Shown: one piece after another, positions 26,216 to 35,251 of the stretch
How the letters are laid out: every line of letters starts with the position of its first letter
Numbering within the stretch: position 1 is the first letter of the stretch
Source: Yoonia ponticola
GTDB taxonomy: Bacteria > Pseudomonadota > Alphaproteobacteria > Rhodobacterales > Rhodobacteraceae
NCBI RefSeq assembly: GCF_014199395.1
Contig: NZ_JACIJM010000014.1
Coordinates: 1 to 64,000 of the forward strand
Length of the DNA stretch: 64,000 nt
Direction of reading: 5' to 3'
Notes under the pieces: generated by a model
Told to the model about the DNA's origin: nothing
Databases searched by the model: none
Seen by the model: the letters and a program-made list of their open reading frames with translations, nothing else
Position numbers and translations under genes: made by a program

Positions 26216-27400
26216 TTATTTATCCAGACTTTTCCGCGCCAACGCGCTGATCAGATCCGTGCGTGTGACGATCCCTATTAGTTGACCGCGCTCTAAGACG
26301 GGGACGGCGTCAACAGCTCCGTCAGCCATCTGGGTAAGCAGCGCCGACAAGGGGGTGTCTGCGGTTGCACGTGGTCCGCCGACGCTCATGATATCAGTTG
26401 CTTGCACAGGTATTTCACGGCGGCGGTCAAGCAGTCGGTGTAATGCCTTCCCGAAGCCGCGCTTGAGGCGCAAACTATCCTCACGAGCCCGGTCGATGAG
26501 ATGTATTTGAAAGATAACCCCCAGAAATCGGTCTGCACCCCCTACGACCGGCAATGCTGTAAACCGGTAACGCCGGAACAAATCTGCTATCTCTGTTAAA
26601 GGCGTTTCCGGCTGAACCGTAATCAGATTGTGCGACATGATATCAGCGGCGACCGTTGGCCCCGACCTTTGGGCTGCCACCTGCATTTCCGCAGCACCAA
26701 GCAAGCGCGCCAGATCCTCGACTCCAAGATTGAAAGATTGTTTATAGCGGCCCAAAATGTCGGACAGTTCTGCCTCAGTTAATCCAAGACGCTTCATTGG
26801 CTCAAGGTCTTGCGTCCCATAACGGTTAGGATCATCGAACTGGCGGAATGGATAGTGTCGCCCTGTCATGCGTCCGTATACCATGGCAATGAGGACCAAA
26901 ACGACCGTGCCGATCCCAATCGGCATAAGGGCAAAATAAAACCCTAACTCCTGCACCGCGTCAGGGCTCATTGCTACTGTCATCGCGACGGCACCAGCCG
27001 GTGGGTGTAACGCACGACACAGTATAGTCACGGTAATTGCCAAGCCCACAGCTAAAGCAATACGTAGAACGGGGTCCTGCACGACCAGACATACCGCAAC
27101 ACCGACCAAGGCGGCGGTAACGTTGCCGATAATCGCCGACCACGGTTGAGCCAGCGGGCTGTTCGGAACGGCAAAAAGAAGAACCGAACTCGCTCCGAAC
27201 GGCGCGACCAAATATAAGCCAAGCGTCAAATCAATCGTTGGTGCGAGAACAAAGGCTCCAGCCAAAGCAAGCCCGACGAATGCACCAAGGCCCGCTCGAA
27301 GGGCTTCGACAGGCGAACTTTTCGCGACGGCAGGACCAAATGAACCAAGATGAGACAGAGCAAGAACTTTCAGTTTGCGGTAGGCTCGCTCTTTCAGAAA
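26216..27400 (-). CDS. HPP-family membrane protein with CBS pair, start unclear
   Basis: An integral membrane protein: an HPP domain of four hydrophobic segments (LYLVAPFGASSVLLFAVP; SAIIGNVTAALVGVAVCLVV; IALAVGLAITVTILC with the HPPAGAVAM signature; FALMPIGIGTVVLVLIAMVYG) followed by two CBS domains (MSHNLITVQPETPL and MSVGGPRATADTPL). HPP-CBS proteins have been linked to nitrite or small-molecule transport. The frame stays open to 27400 and the extra part (SSPVEALRAGLGAFVGLALAGAF) is typical of the family, yet no ATG or GTG exists in it; only CTG codons or an internal TTG at 27265 are available. The gene may have lost its start. Confidence 0.75.
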   Translation of the reverse strand, partial: FLKERAYRKLKVLALSHLGSFGPAVAKSSPVEALRAGLGAFVGLALAGAFVLAPTIDLTLGLYLVAPFGASSVLLFAVPNSPLAQPWSAIIGNVTAALVGVAVCLVVQDPVLRIALAVGLAITVTILCRALHPPAGAVAMTVAMSPDAVQELGFYFALMPIGIGTVVLVLIAMVYGRMTGRHYPFRQFDDPNRYGTQDLEPMKRLGLTEAELSDILGRYKQSFNLGVEDLARLLGAAEMQVAAQRSGPTVAADIMSHNLITVQPETPLTEIADLFRRYRFTALPVVGGADRFLGVIFQIHLIDRAREDSLRLKRGFGKALHRLLDRRREIPVQATDIMSVGGPRATADTPLSALLTQMADGAVDAVPVLERGQLIGIVTRTDLISALARKSLDK

Positions 27401-27667
27401 TTAAGAAAATTGGCAACGCCTGCTAAGTCTGCACTACGAACCTAAAACCCCTATAACGTCTGATCCTCTATTTGCAGCTGTGGCGAAGGTCAGCTGTGAG
27501 CCCAAAATACCGGATGCTGCGGACTCGTCGAACGTCCTGTCTAGCCAGGTGACTTCAAGCAAATCGTCAATTCGGTCTTAGCGCGTGCCTACCGAAATTG
27601 AGGGTTTGAGATGCAGGTGATTTCTGATCTAGGCTGACGAGATCAATTCATCAGGTAGCAAAACAGC

Positions 27668-28792
27668 ATGATAAATGAGACAAGTGACCTTGCCCGGTCT
27701 GAAAGGCCCAAAACGCTGCGGGCCAGAACACTCGGTCTGAAGCTCGACGGTAGCACAGGGCAGTGGAATTCGATTACAGATGTCGAGGGTGTTTCAGTTG
27801 GGTACACGACGCTGATCAGTGGCAGCGGCGCACTCGAAGTCGGTTCTGGGCCAATTCGAACCGGGGTGACAGCCATCTTGCCCAGACCGACAGATCAGCT
27901 TTGCGATCCAGTAATGGCAGGCATATTCAGTTTGAACGGAAACGGAGAGCTTACCGGGTCGCACTATATCGAGGAAACTGGAAAGTTTTCCTTGCCTATA
28001 GCTATTACGAACACGCATTCCTGCGGTCTTGCACGTGATGCGGTCATCAAATGGGCTGCCGCAAGGTTCCCTGATGTCTATGCCGACGGATTTGCGCTTC
28101 CGGTCGCCGCCGAAACCTATGATGGATTTCTGAATGACATCAACGGGTTTCACGTCACAGACGCACATGTAATTTCCGCAATCGAACATGCCACGACTGG
28201 CCAGATACAAGAAGGCAGCGTTGGTGGCGGCACGGGGATGAAGTGCTTTGGTTTCAAGGCTGGATCAGGGACTTCCTCGCGGTTGGTGCAGTTTGATGGC
28301 CACACTTATACGGTCGGCACATTTGTACAGGCCAACTTTGGCGGCCGGACAGACCTGACCGTACTGGGCTATCCTCTGGGTAAAGAGATGAAAGAACCCG
28401 CTATGGTCAGGAATACTCATGACCCTGATTTAAGTTCGATCATCGTCGTAGTCGCGACTGACGCGCCAATTCTGCCGCATCAACTGAAGCGTTTGGCGCG
28501 CAGGGCGACGCTTGGGGTCGGCAAAACCGGCGGCATTGGCCGACACGGGTCCGGAGACATCTTCTTGGCATTCTCGACAGGGAACACAGTTCCGGATTTT
28601 CGCGCTTCCGAGCGCTTGCTTCGCCTTGAGATGGTACCGGATGAACATCTTGACAGGTTCTTCGAGGCGGTCGTCCAATCCACTGAAGAGGCGATACTGA
28701 ACAGTATGATCGCAAATTCGGACATGACCGGTCGCGACGACAACTTTGTGCCAGCAATTCCACACCGAGAACTCTTGCGCGTAGGATTGTAG
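27668..28792 (+). CDS. P1-family aminopeptidase (DmpA/BapA-like)
   Basis: A 374-residue self-processing N-terminal-nucleophile hydrolase of the DmpA family, which removes N-terminal residues from small peptides or beta-peptides. The autocleavage site is visible as GRHGSGDIFLAFST, where Ser295 would become the new N-terminus of the beta subunit. The early NSITDVEGVSVGYTT and the GSVGGGTGMKCFGFKAG loop are also diagnostic. There is no signal peptide, so it is cytoplasmic. It is a single gene divergent from the HPP gene. Length is normal for the family. Confidence 0.9.
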   Translation: MINETSDLARSERPKTLRARTLGLKLDGSTGQWNSITDVEGVSVGYTTLISGSGALEVGSGPIRTGVTAILPRPTDQLCDPVMAGIFSLNGNGELTGSHYIEETGKFSLPIAITNTHSCGLARDAVIKWAAARFPDVYADGFALPVAAETYDGFLNDINGFHVTDAHVISAIEHATTGQIQEGSVGGGTGMKCFGFKAGSGTSSRLVQFDGHTYTVGTFVQANFGGRTDLTVLGYPLGKEMKEPAMVRNTHDPDLSSIIVVVATDAPILPHQLKRLARRATLGVGKTGGIGRHGSGDIFLAFSTGNTVPDFRASERLLRLEMVPDEHLDRFFEAVVQSTEEAILNSMIANSDMTGRDDNFVPAIPHRELLRVGL

Positions 28793-29070
28793 GTCCAAGG
28801 GGATAGCCCCCCGACCAGCCACAAAGCCGACCTTGGATCAACAGCGTCGAATTCACACTTTGTCCGCATCATGCCAGTTCGTACACGATGCAGCGAACGG
28901 CAGGTGTACGGATAGGGAGGGACTTCTGAGAATTTCACCTACCAGCCATGTGATAAACCAATGTCGCCTATTTCACTCGGCCGAATGGTGAAGGGAGATT
29001 GAAACGCAGAACGACCCCCTTACTGGCAGCCTTAGCGTGGGATTCGGCTCCTTCAGGCATTCGACCCCAC

Positions 29071-29589
29071 TTACCGATAGGGCACCGCTTCAAGGGAAGT
29101 TTCGAACCGCTTGTCCGCCGCCGCCGCTTCTTTCAAGAGCGCGTCGAAATTGTCAGGTGGATTGCCATCTTCCAGCATCCCTTTGAACGTCGCATAGGCA
29201 TCCGTCTTGCTGCCGTAGGCGCGCAGGGTCTTATCGTCGTTCACCCAGGCCACCACGATGACCTTGGCATCGCTGTTGAAGCGGTAGAACAATCGATACT
29301 GCTGGAAGAATTTCGCCCGGAACCAGTGCTTGCGGTGATCGCCGAGTGTGCCGCCTTGCCGGAAGGCGGCGGCACCCGGATCTGCCGGTATAGCCTCGGT
29401 GACCAGCTTGAAGATGGCTGCCAGCCGTTTCGTGGGGTTTTTCTTACGCCAGGTCTTTGGATCGCGTACCTTACGCGCTTCAACCTCCTCGATCAGCCCT
29501 TCGAGCTGGTCCAGAAAGAGCGGATGCGCATAGATCGACCATCCGTTTACGACAAGGGGCGTTTGGGCGGGCACGCTATCGCCGCTCAT
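29071..29589 (-). CDS. yhaV: Toxin YhaV (RelE-type mRNA interferase)
   Basis: A 172-residue toxin of the PrlF-YhaV type II system; YhaV cuts ribosome-associated mRNA. Recognisable stretches are GWSIYAHPLFLDQLEGLIEEVE, the Lys-rich KTWRKKNPTKRLAAIFKL and HWFRAKFFQQYRLFYRFNS followed by VVAWVNDDKTLRAYGSKTDAY. It starts four bases inside the antitoxin gene's end, as usual for this pair. It is probably a plasmid maintenance module. Confidence 0.93.
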   Translation of the reverse strand: MSGDSVPAQTPLVVNGWSIYAHPLFLDQLEGLIEEVEARKVRDPKTWRKKNPTKRLAAIFKLVTEAIPADPGAAAFRQGGTLGDHRKHWFRAKFFQQYRLFYRFNSDAKVIVVAWVNDDKTLRAYGSKTDAYATFKGMLEDGNPPDNFDALLKEAAAADKRFETSLEAVPYR

Positions 29590-29912
29590 TCATCCTCGAG
29601 CGATAGCGGCGCATCGAGATCGACGTCAACGTCGCCGACCAGTGCTGCAAGACGGTCATGCAAAGCCCCATCGAACGCCCGAATGCGGTCCGGATGCGCC
29701 TTGATATCGGCCTCGACAAAATCGAGAAAGGCTCCGAGCACGGGATCTTCCTCGTCGCTGCGCACGGGCTCGATATAGACCCTGCCACTCGGCTCGGTGC
29801 AGTAACGAATCTGGTCGCCCTTGCCCAGCTTGAGTTGCTTGCGAACACCCGCCGGCACGGTCGTCTGATACCGATCCGTGAGTTTCGAGACATCTTGTGC
29901 GAGCGCTGTCAT
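29586..29912 (-). CDS. prlF: Antitoxin PrlF
   Basis: A 108-residue antitoxin with an AbrB/SpoVT-type DNA-binding fold: LTDRYQTTVPAGVRKQLKLGKGDQIRY is the swapped-hairpin motif. The acidic C-terminal half (VDVDLDAPLSLEDE) should wrap YhaV. It is the first gene of the pair and likely represses its own promoter. The ATG at 29912 is set by AGGAG seven bases upstream. Just before it, at about 29950-29970, lies a TGCATTTGCATTGCC direct repeat, a possible operator. Confidence 0.92.
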   Translation of the reverse strand: MTALAQDVSKLTDRYQTTVPAGVRKQLKLGKGDQIRYCTEPSGRVYIEPVRSDEEDPVLGAFLDFVEADIKAHPDRIRAFDGALHDRLAALVGDVDVDLDAPLSLEDE

Positions 29913-30037
29913 GGCAGTCTCCTGAAAGAGAGGGATCTTTGCTGCCTGCGATAGGTAATGCATTTGCATTGCCTTGTCAAGACAAGCCGCAGCATCTGCT
30001 GTCGCCGGGCAGGTCGATGACCCGTCCGGCGCAGGAC

Positions 30038-30691
30038 CTAATTTCGCCTCGCCAGGAACTCCGCCAGCACCGGGCTAGCCGCACCTTTCGCGGAGCTGAG
30101 CAGCTCCGAGCCTGCAAGCGAGGCCTTCGACAGGCGTACGAGCCCACCGGTTTCCTCGATGCGGTAGCAGCGGCGTTTTTGCCGCCCCCGCTTGTAGTGC
30201 GTCGCGGTGACGATCTGACATGTACTGCCATCGGTGAGCGTCACAGGTGCTGCGAGCTTGATCTTGTCGCCTTCCTCGTAGTCCGGGATCGCAGCCCAGT
30301 CCTGGCAGCGCTGGCGCCAGGCATGAGCATAGCTGTCTGGGTCTTTCAGCTCGGACAGCAGGGCCAATAGGCTCAGTGGCGCGCGGGATTCGACCGGTCC
30401 CGCGCTTTCCTCCATGTCCTTGTAGCCCCAGCAGCCGTCATCATATCGGGTAAGGAATACGGCGGCGAAAGTGATGGAGCCATCCGCATCGGTCATATAG
30501 GTCGTGTCTTCGACAGGGGTGCCGTCGATATTTGTGACCTTTGCCGCCGCGTACCAAGTCGAACCCACCTTGCAGGCTTTGACCAGTTCCGTCTTGCGCC
30601 TTTCGCCATGAGAGGTGCAGAGCCGGGCGATTTCCGCTTTCTCATCCGCGTAGGTCTGGACGCGGCCGTCGGTGTAGAAAAGCCAACCCAT
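30038..30691 (-). CDS. Conserved plasmid protein, unknown function
   Basis: A 217-residue soluble protein starting MGWLFYTDGRVQTYADEKAE at the ATG preceded by AAAGGA. The middle is beta-rich (STWYAAAKVTNIDGTPVEDTTYMTDADGSITFAAVFLTRYD) and the C-terminus is basic and Ser/Ala-rich. It seems to belong to a family found on Rhodobacteraceae plasmids. I do not know its role. It follows a 197-residue unknown gene in the same direction with a gap of about 100 bp. Confidence 0.7.
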   Translation of the reverse strand: MGWLFYTDGRVQTYADEKAEIARLCTSHGERRKTELVKACKVGSTWYAAAKVTNIDGTPVEDTTYMTDADGSITFAAVFLTRYDDGCWGYKDMEESAGPVESRAPLSLLALLSELKDPDSYAHAWRQRCQDWAAIPDYEEGDKIKLAAPVTLTDGSTCQIVTATHYKRGRQKRRCYRIEETGGLVRLSKASLAGSELLSSAKGAASPVLAEFLARRN

Positions 30692-30794
30692 TTCAGAGTC
30701 CTTTCTCTCGTTTGGGAAAATTGTTGTCGCCAATGTCCCGAGAGGGCCGCAGGCCCGGCAGGGTATTGGCGATGCTTGTTTGAGAAAGGGCGGG

Positions 30795-31388
30795 TTACGC
30801 CACCCTCCGATCGTCGATCTCCATGAGCGCATCAAGCGGCACGCGATAGGGCTGCATGGCGTCGAAATCCTCGCAATTGCCGCAGTTCTGCACGATCGCG
30901 AAGGTGTCGCAGGCATCCTTGAGGATGACCCGGAAGGTGCCGCCGAGGCCCGAGGGCACCTCGTAGGTCCCGCCGATGAGATAGTCCGAGGCCCGGCGCA
31001 CGAAGACGCGGATGCTGTGGCCATCGGTGGCGAGCCGGATCGCCCCCTGCCCTCGGTCGATGAGCACCTGCACATCGTCCAGGATGTCGGTGTAGAACTG
31101 GCCGGTCAGATCGCGAAACGCCATGCGGCGCTGCGCCATCCAGTCGGTGTCCCGAAACGGGTTCATGCCGTCGGCGAAGGCGAAGGAGGGATCGGCCTGT
31201 TCGGTGGTGACGATACGGGTGGTCGTGCCATCGATGCCGTTCGAGCGCAGATGCACGCCGTTGCCGACGATGAGGATCAGGGCGGGCCTGTCCACGGGCC
31301 CGTTCCAGTTGGGCAGGAAGGTTTTGCAGGCACGCGCGTGGGCGATCTGCGCTGCGACAGCGGAGGCAGAGAACTTGAGAATAGCCAT
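30795..31388 (-). CDS. Conserved plasmid protein, unknown function
   Basis: A 197-residue soluble protein starting MAILKFSASAVAAQIAHARA. Visible features are VDRPALILIVGNGVHLRSNG, FYTDILDDVQVLIDRGQGAI and a Cys pair in NCGNCEDFDAM. The ATG at 31388 is preferred over upstream frames that overlap the ParB-like gene. It is likely co-transcribed with the ParB-like gene upstream (76 bp gap). I do not recognise a domain with confidence. Confidence 0.7.
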   Translation of the reverse strand: MAILKFSASAVAAQIAHARACKTFLPNWNGPVDRPALILIVGNGVHLRSNGIDGTTTRIVTTEQADPSFAFADGMNPFRDTDWMAQRRMAFRDLTGQFYTDILDDVQVLIDRGQGAIRLATDGHSIRVFVRRASDYLIGGTYEVPSGLGGTFRVILKDACDTFAIVQNCGNCEDFDAMQPYRVPLDALMEIDDRRVA

Positions 31389-31464
31389 GGGGATGTCTTT
31401 CCGTTGGGTGTGGGAGGGTCGACCCGCGCGGGCGGCGTGGTCCACGCGCGGGTCGCGTGATGGC

Positions 31465-33447
31465 TCAGGCCGCTTGCGCGACCTCGCTGTCAGGCTCCGG
31501 GGTTTCCGCAGCGGGCTCCGCCTCCTCAAAGGCGACACCGGCGGTCTGCATCATCGGTGGGCACCAGGCGGCCACCGCGGCGCGCTGCGCGTCCGTGAGC
31601 GTGGCGAAGGGCTCGGCGAAGAGCTTGTCGCAGAAGGCGACGATCTCCTTCTTGCTCGACGAGGCGAGCGTCACAGCCTCCTGGGCCAGGCCCAAATCCT
31701 CGCCGAGGATCTTCAGGAGCCAGGCCTTCTTGAAGCGGTTGAAGAGCGCCGCATTCGGCGTCCAATGCGCGCGGATATCGGGCATGATCTCGATTTCGAA
31801 ATCATGCATCAGGCTGTCGCGCTGGCGGTCCCGTGCGAAGCAGGACTGCGTGGTGCTGGCGGTGGCATAGGCGACGAGCTTGGCCTTCTCGCCGGCCTTC
31901 AGCGCGCGAAACGCCGCAAACTGATCGGCGGGCGCGCGGCTGTCATCGAGCCAGGACAGATCAAGCGCATCATGCGCCGCCGCCACCTGCTCAAGCGAGG
32001 TCTCGTCGATCTCGTCCATCTTGGCATGGCTGCGGTATTCCTTGCGGGCATCGATCTTGATCGCCTGCGTGACACTCATGCCGCTGGCCAGAACGTCGCT
32101 CACCAGCTTGAAGAGCGTCAGATCGAGCGTGGCTTCCGGATGCAGCGCCATCGCGGCCCCAAGCGCCATGGCTCGCTCGGTCTTGAGGTCCTCAGCCAGT
32201 GAGGCCGGGTAGGTGATTTCGCCGGCGTCCGGTGCCTCCTCCCCCGTCGGGTTACTTGAGGAGCCGCGTGCGCCCTCCTCTTTGACGGTGTCCTCGGGGC
32301 GGACGAGGCCAACATGGAGCGTGATCTGCCCACCCTGCCACGACGCGATCACCCCGGACCGCGCGAGGTCCTCGGCGCTGTAGGCCTCCTGCAGGTCGCG
32401 GGCTTCCTCTTCCAGAGCGTCGACGCGGTCGTAAAGGGCATTGTAGGCACCGTCCTCGAGCCCCTCATTCTCCATCTCGAGCTGCAATTTCTCAAGCTCG
32501 GCGGTAATCTCATCAATGCGCTTCTGGGCAGCCTCATCCGGCTCGATCGGGCCGGGATAGACGCGGCCGTAGTCGGCCATGGTCGCGTAATCATAGCGCA
32601 CCATCGCATCGGCCCAGGCAAATCCCAGCCTCATACGGGCCTCTTCGGCAGCAGCACCGAGCTTCTCGAGCAGGATGGTCTCGACCAGCGCCGCATCCTC
32701 GAGCACGGAATGCTCTTCCAGAAGGTCAGCAGCGACGGCACCGCCGCGCGCTTCATAGTCCGCGCGCACGAAAGCTCCGATATCGTCACTGACCTGCACA
32801 CCGCGGGATTTGAGGGCCTGACGGACCGTGTAGGCCTGCAAATAGCCGCCGTCTTTCGTGAGCGCCTCGAAGACCTCGCGCTGCACCTCCTGGCTCGGGT
32901 GCTCGGCGAAGGCCTTCATCGTGTCGAGCGTGATCACCTTGCCCCGGGCCGCGGCGCGGATGTCGGGGTGGATCAGGCCATAGCGCAACCGGCCCTTCAC
33001 GGCCGCCACCGTGGTGCCGAAGGTCTTTGCGATCGTCTCGGGCGTCTGGCCGTCGACCTCCATCATCCGGGCGAAGGCCTCGAACTCGTCGATGGCATTC
33101 ATCGGTGCTTGGGTGATGTTCTCGGCGAGCGACAGCGCCGTGGTGACGTCGCAGTCTTCCGGCACGAGGCGGCAGTCGATCTTGGTTTTCGCGGTGAACC
33201 CCTTGGTGGCCTTGTCGGCGATCAGCTCCTTCAGGGCTGCATGGCGCCGTCCGCCGGCGAGGACAGCATATTTGCCGTCAAGCTTCTGGACCAGGAGCGG
33301 CTGCAGGAGACCCAGAACGGCGATGCTGGCCTTCAGATGCGCGATGTTCTCGGGGTCATAAGTTTCCGGAGAGTTGCTGCGCACATTGGCGGGATGCGGG
33401 ACGAGATCGCCGATAGCGACGGTAAGGGGAGCAAAGCTTGTGGTCAT
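31465..33447 (-). CDS. Large ParB/Spo0J-like nuclease-fold protein
   Basis: A 660-residue protein with an N-terminal ParB domain: VAIGDLVPHPANVRSNSPET, LLQPLLVQKLDGKYAVLAGGRRHAAL and CDVTTALSLAENITQAPMNAIDEF, then a helix-turn-helix (ETIAKTFGTTVAAVKGRLRYG). A coiled-coil region rich in Glu follows (about 305-370) and a long C-terminal part of unknown fold. It is twice as long as partition ParB/RepB and is not next to a ParA gene, so it is probably a conjugation-associated accessory protein rather than the partition protein; RepB at 39433 does that job. Confidence 0.85.
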   Translation of the reverse strand: MTTSFAPLTVAIGDLVPHPANVRSNSPETYDPENIAHLKASIAVLGLLQPLLVQKLDGKYAVLAGGRRHAALKELIADKATKGFTAKTKIDCRLVPEDCDVTTALSLAENITQAPMNAIDEFEAFARMMEVDGQTPETIAKTFGTTVAAVKGRLRYGLIHPDIRAAARGKVITLDTMKAFAEHPSQEVQREVFEALTKDGGYLQAYTVRQALKSRGVQVSDDIGAFVRADYEARGGAVAADLLEEHSVLEDAALVETILLEKLGAAAEEARMRLGFAWADAMVRYDYATMADYGRVYPGPIEPDEAAQKRIDEITAELEKLQLEMENEGLEDGAYNALYDRVDALEEEARDLQEAYSAEDLARSGVIASWQGGQITLHVGLVRPEDTVKEEGARGSSSNPTGEEAPDAGEITYPASLAEDLKTERAMALGAAMALHPEATLDLTLFKLVSDVLASGMSVTQAIKIDARKEYRSHAKMDEIDETSLEQVAAAHDALDLSWLDDSRAPADQFAAFRALKAGEKAKLVAYATASTTQSCFARDRQRDSLMHDFEIEIMPDIRAHWTPNAALFNRFKKAWLLKILGEDLGLAQEAVTLASSSKKEIVAFCDKLFAEPFATLTDAQRAAVAAWCPPMMQTAGVAFEEAEPAAETPEPDSEVAQAA

Positions 33448-33527
33448 GGGATATCCTTCCAGGAGGGTGAGGTGTGGCCCGCGCGCTCACGCGCGTGACC
33501 AATCCCCGGCTTCAGGGATCACCACGA

Positions 33528-33566
33528 CAAAAGGCCCACTTTCCCTTTGAGGGGTCAGTGGGCCTT
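33528..33566 (-). terminator. Intrinsic terminator between DUF3768 and ParB-like genes
   Basis: The perfect 10-bp arms AAGGCCCACT (33531-33540) and AGTGGGCCTT (33557-33566) enclose 16 bases. On the minus strand the stem is followed by TTTTG, fitting an intrinsic terminator for the DUF3768 gene, whose stop is 37 bp away. The ParB-like gene therefore needs its own promoter. Confidence 0.7.
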
Positions 33567-33602
33567 CATCGCCTGGGGTTTCAGGAGGGGGTGTCCCCTG
33601 CC

Positions 33603-33992
33603 CTACCAGTCGCGCGCCAGCATGATGGTGAGCACGCGGACGGTGGTGGCGGGATTGTCTGGGGTCTCCGCCCCGTAGCGGAAGTCCGAATCCGCCTCAT
33701 AGAGATCGATTTTCCAGAACACGGTCTCGCCCCGGATCTCGACCGCCCCGAAATCATGCCAGCCTTCTGGGTCATTCTCAGGCTCGAACGTGGCAAACTC
33801 ACCGGTTGCCTTCACCGCCTCGGCCATGAAGCCGTCACCGGCCTCCATAAGCGCGCGGGTGACATGCATGCGGCCCTGGATGGGCGGCGCAGGCGGCACC
33901 CCAAGGCACGCGAGCTTGCGAAACGCGTCGTTTTGCGCCGCGATCACGGTCGGATCCGGAAGGTCTGGCTGGGGTTGAACATTCATGGACAT
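33603..33992 (-). CDS. DUF3768 protein
   Basis: A 129-residue protein of the DUF3768 family, common on alphaproteobacterial plasmids. The conserved core is FEPENDPEGWHDFGAVEIRGETVFWKIDLYEADSDF split around residues 70-110, then PATTVRVLTIMLARDW at the end. Function is unknown. AAGGAG lies six bases before the ATG at 33992. It is one of a run of short genes between ArdC and the ParB-like gene. Confidence 0.82.
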   Translation of the reverse strand: MSMNVQPQPDLPDPTVIAAQNDAFRKLACLGVPPAPPIQGRMHVTRALMEAGDGFMAEAVKATGEFATFEPENDPEGWHDFGAVEIRGETVFWKIDLYEADSDFRYGAETPDNPATTVRVLTIMLARDW

Positions 33993-34079
33993 GTGGATCT
34001 CCTTTGAGAAGTTGAAACACGCTTCCCAAAGCCTGCTTTTTCTTTTCTGCTTGGCGGCAGGACCGAAGGAGAAGGTGCC

Positions 34080-34289
34080 CTACCCGAACATTCCCTTGGG
34101 TCTGTAATTCGGGTTCGGGATGGTCTCGACCCAGCCGCCTTGGTCCGTGATGGCCTCGAGCGCTGCCGAAAGCGGATACGCGCCCTCGGACGAGCTCCAC
34201 CAATAGGCGCCGCGTTTGAAGGTGATGATCTTGCGGCGGCCATCTTTGAAGCAGGCCACCCGCAGCGTCTTGGGTTCCTTGCATGACAT
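34080..34289 (-). CDS. Small conserved plasmid protein
   Basis: A 69-residue protein, MSCKEPKTLRVACFKDGRRK at its start and ending NYRPKGMFG. It is basic and probably beta-rich, with a Trp-Trp pair (GAYWWSSSEG). The ATG at 34289 has GGAGA six to ten bases upstream. It sits 23 bp after the ArdC stop and is likely in the same transcript. I do not recognise a function. Confidence 0.65.
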   Translation of the reverse strand: MSCKEPKTLRVACFKDGRRKIITFKRGAYWWSSSEGAYPLSAALEAITDQGGWVETIPNPNYRPKGMFG

Positions 34290-34312
34290 GGAAGTCTCCG
34301 TTCTCCGTGTGG

Positions 34313-35251
34313 TCAGGCCGCTTTGGCGCTGCGCCCTGCCCTGCCCGCCTCCGATCTGGCGATCAAGTAGTCGCAAGCGCGCTGTGCATCTGCGGCGTGC
34401 TTGAAGATCGCACCCTTGTCCGACCGAAGAACGCGCAACCAATTGTGGAGGTAGGCGGCATTCATCTCGAGCGTATGCGCCGTGAAGCCGAGCGTCTGAC
34501 CCAGGAACACCGAGGTCAATTCCGCGACGATCTCCTCGCGCGCATAGGACGTGTTGCCAAACTTCGAGAACCCGAAATCGCGGTTCAGTCGATGGGGAGC
34601 TTTCGTGGCATGGGCCAGCTCATGGGCCCAGACCCCGTAGAAATTGCGCGGGTCCTGGAACCGCGTGATGGATGGCATGTAAACCTTGTCCACGGGGGGC
34701 AAATAGTACGCCTCCGTGCCCGTGAAGACAGTTGTGATGTCGATGGCATCGAAAAACGCCTGCATGTGCGGGATGGGCTCGGACGGCGGATGCTCGGGCA
34801 CGGGCTCCGGGTCAGGGTAGAAGCTGTCGGGCAAGCCCTCGATCTGGCAGGCATTGAACACACGGTAGGATTTCTGGAAGCGGAAGATACGGGCTTCCTC
34901 GGAGTGATCATCCCCGTCGCTGTGATCATGCTCATCGCCGGCGTCTCTCCGGCTTTGACCGTAGTAAACGACGACAGCGGATTTCTCGCCCTTGCGGACC
35001 TTTGCGTCCAAGGCATTGGCCTGCGGCAACGTCATCCAGAAGGGAGAGCTGTGGCCCGCCATCACGGTCCGCATGGTCAGCAGGAAGTTGTTCACTCCCT
35101 GGTAGGGTTCACCGCCCACGCGCAGGGGGCGAGAGCTGCCACCTGCGGTCCATGGCTTGCGCCACGGCAGGACGCCGCGCTCGATGATGCGGATGATTTC
35201 GTTTGTGATGACCTCGGAGGCATCGAATTTGGGCGTGCGGGATCGGGCCAT
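34313..35251 (-). CDS. ardC: ArdC-type antirestriction protein
   Basis: A 312-residue protein with the two-part ArdC design: an N-terminal single-stranded-DNA-binding domain (VITNEIIRIIERGVLPWRKP, NNFLLTMRTVMAG) and a C-terminal zincin metalloprotease domain with WAHELAHATKAPHRLNRD (HExxH) and the downstream EEIVAELTSVFLGQTLG Glu helix. ArdC proteins protect incoming plasmid DNA from restriction. A His/Asp-rich insert, DEHDHSDGDDHSEE near residue 95-108, is an odd addition that might bind metal. The ATG at 35251 follows GGAGG. Confidence 0.88.
   Translation of the reverse strand: MARSRTPKFDASEVITNEIIRIIERGVLPWRKPWTAGGSSRPLRVGGEPYQGVNNFLLTMRTVMAGHSSPFWMTLPQANALDAKVRKGEKSAVVVYYGQSRRDAGDEHDHSDGDDHSEEARIFRFQKSYRVFNACQIEGLPDSFYPDPEPVPEHPPSEPIPHMQAFFDAIDITTVFTGTEAYYLPPVDKVYMPSITRFQDPRNFYGVWAHELAHATKAPHRLNRDFGFSKFGNTSYAREEIVAELTSVFLGQTLGFTAHTLEMNAAYLHNWLRVLRSDKGAIFKHAADAQRACDYLIARSEAGRAGRSAKAA

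Noticed and set aside
31465-33447. The large ParB-like gene as the plasmid partition gene
   Set aside because: It is twice the usual length, has no ParA partner and the plasmid already has repAB; better seen as an accessory ParB-domain protein.
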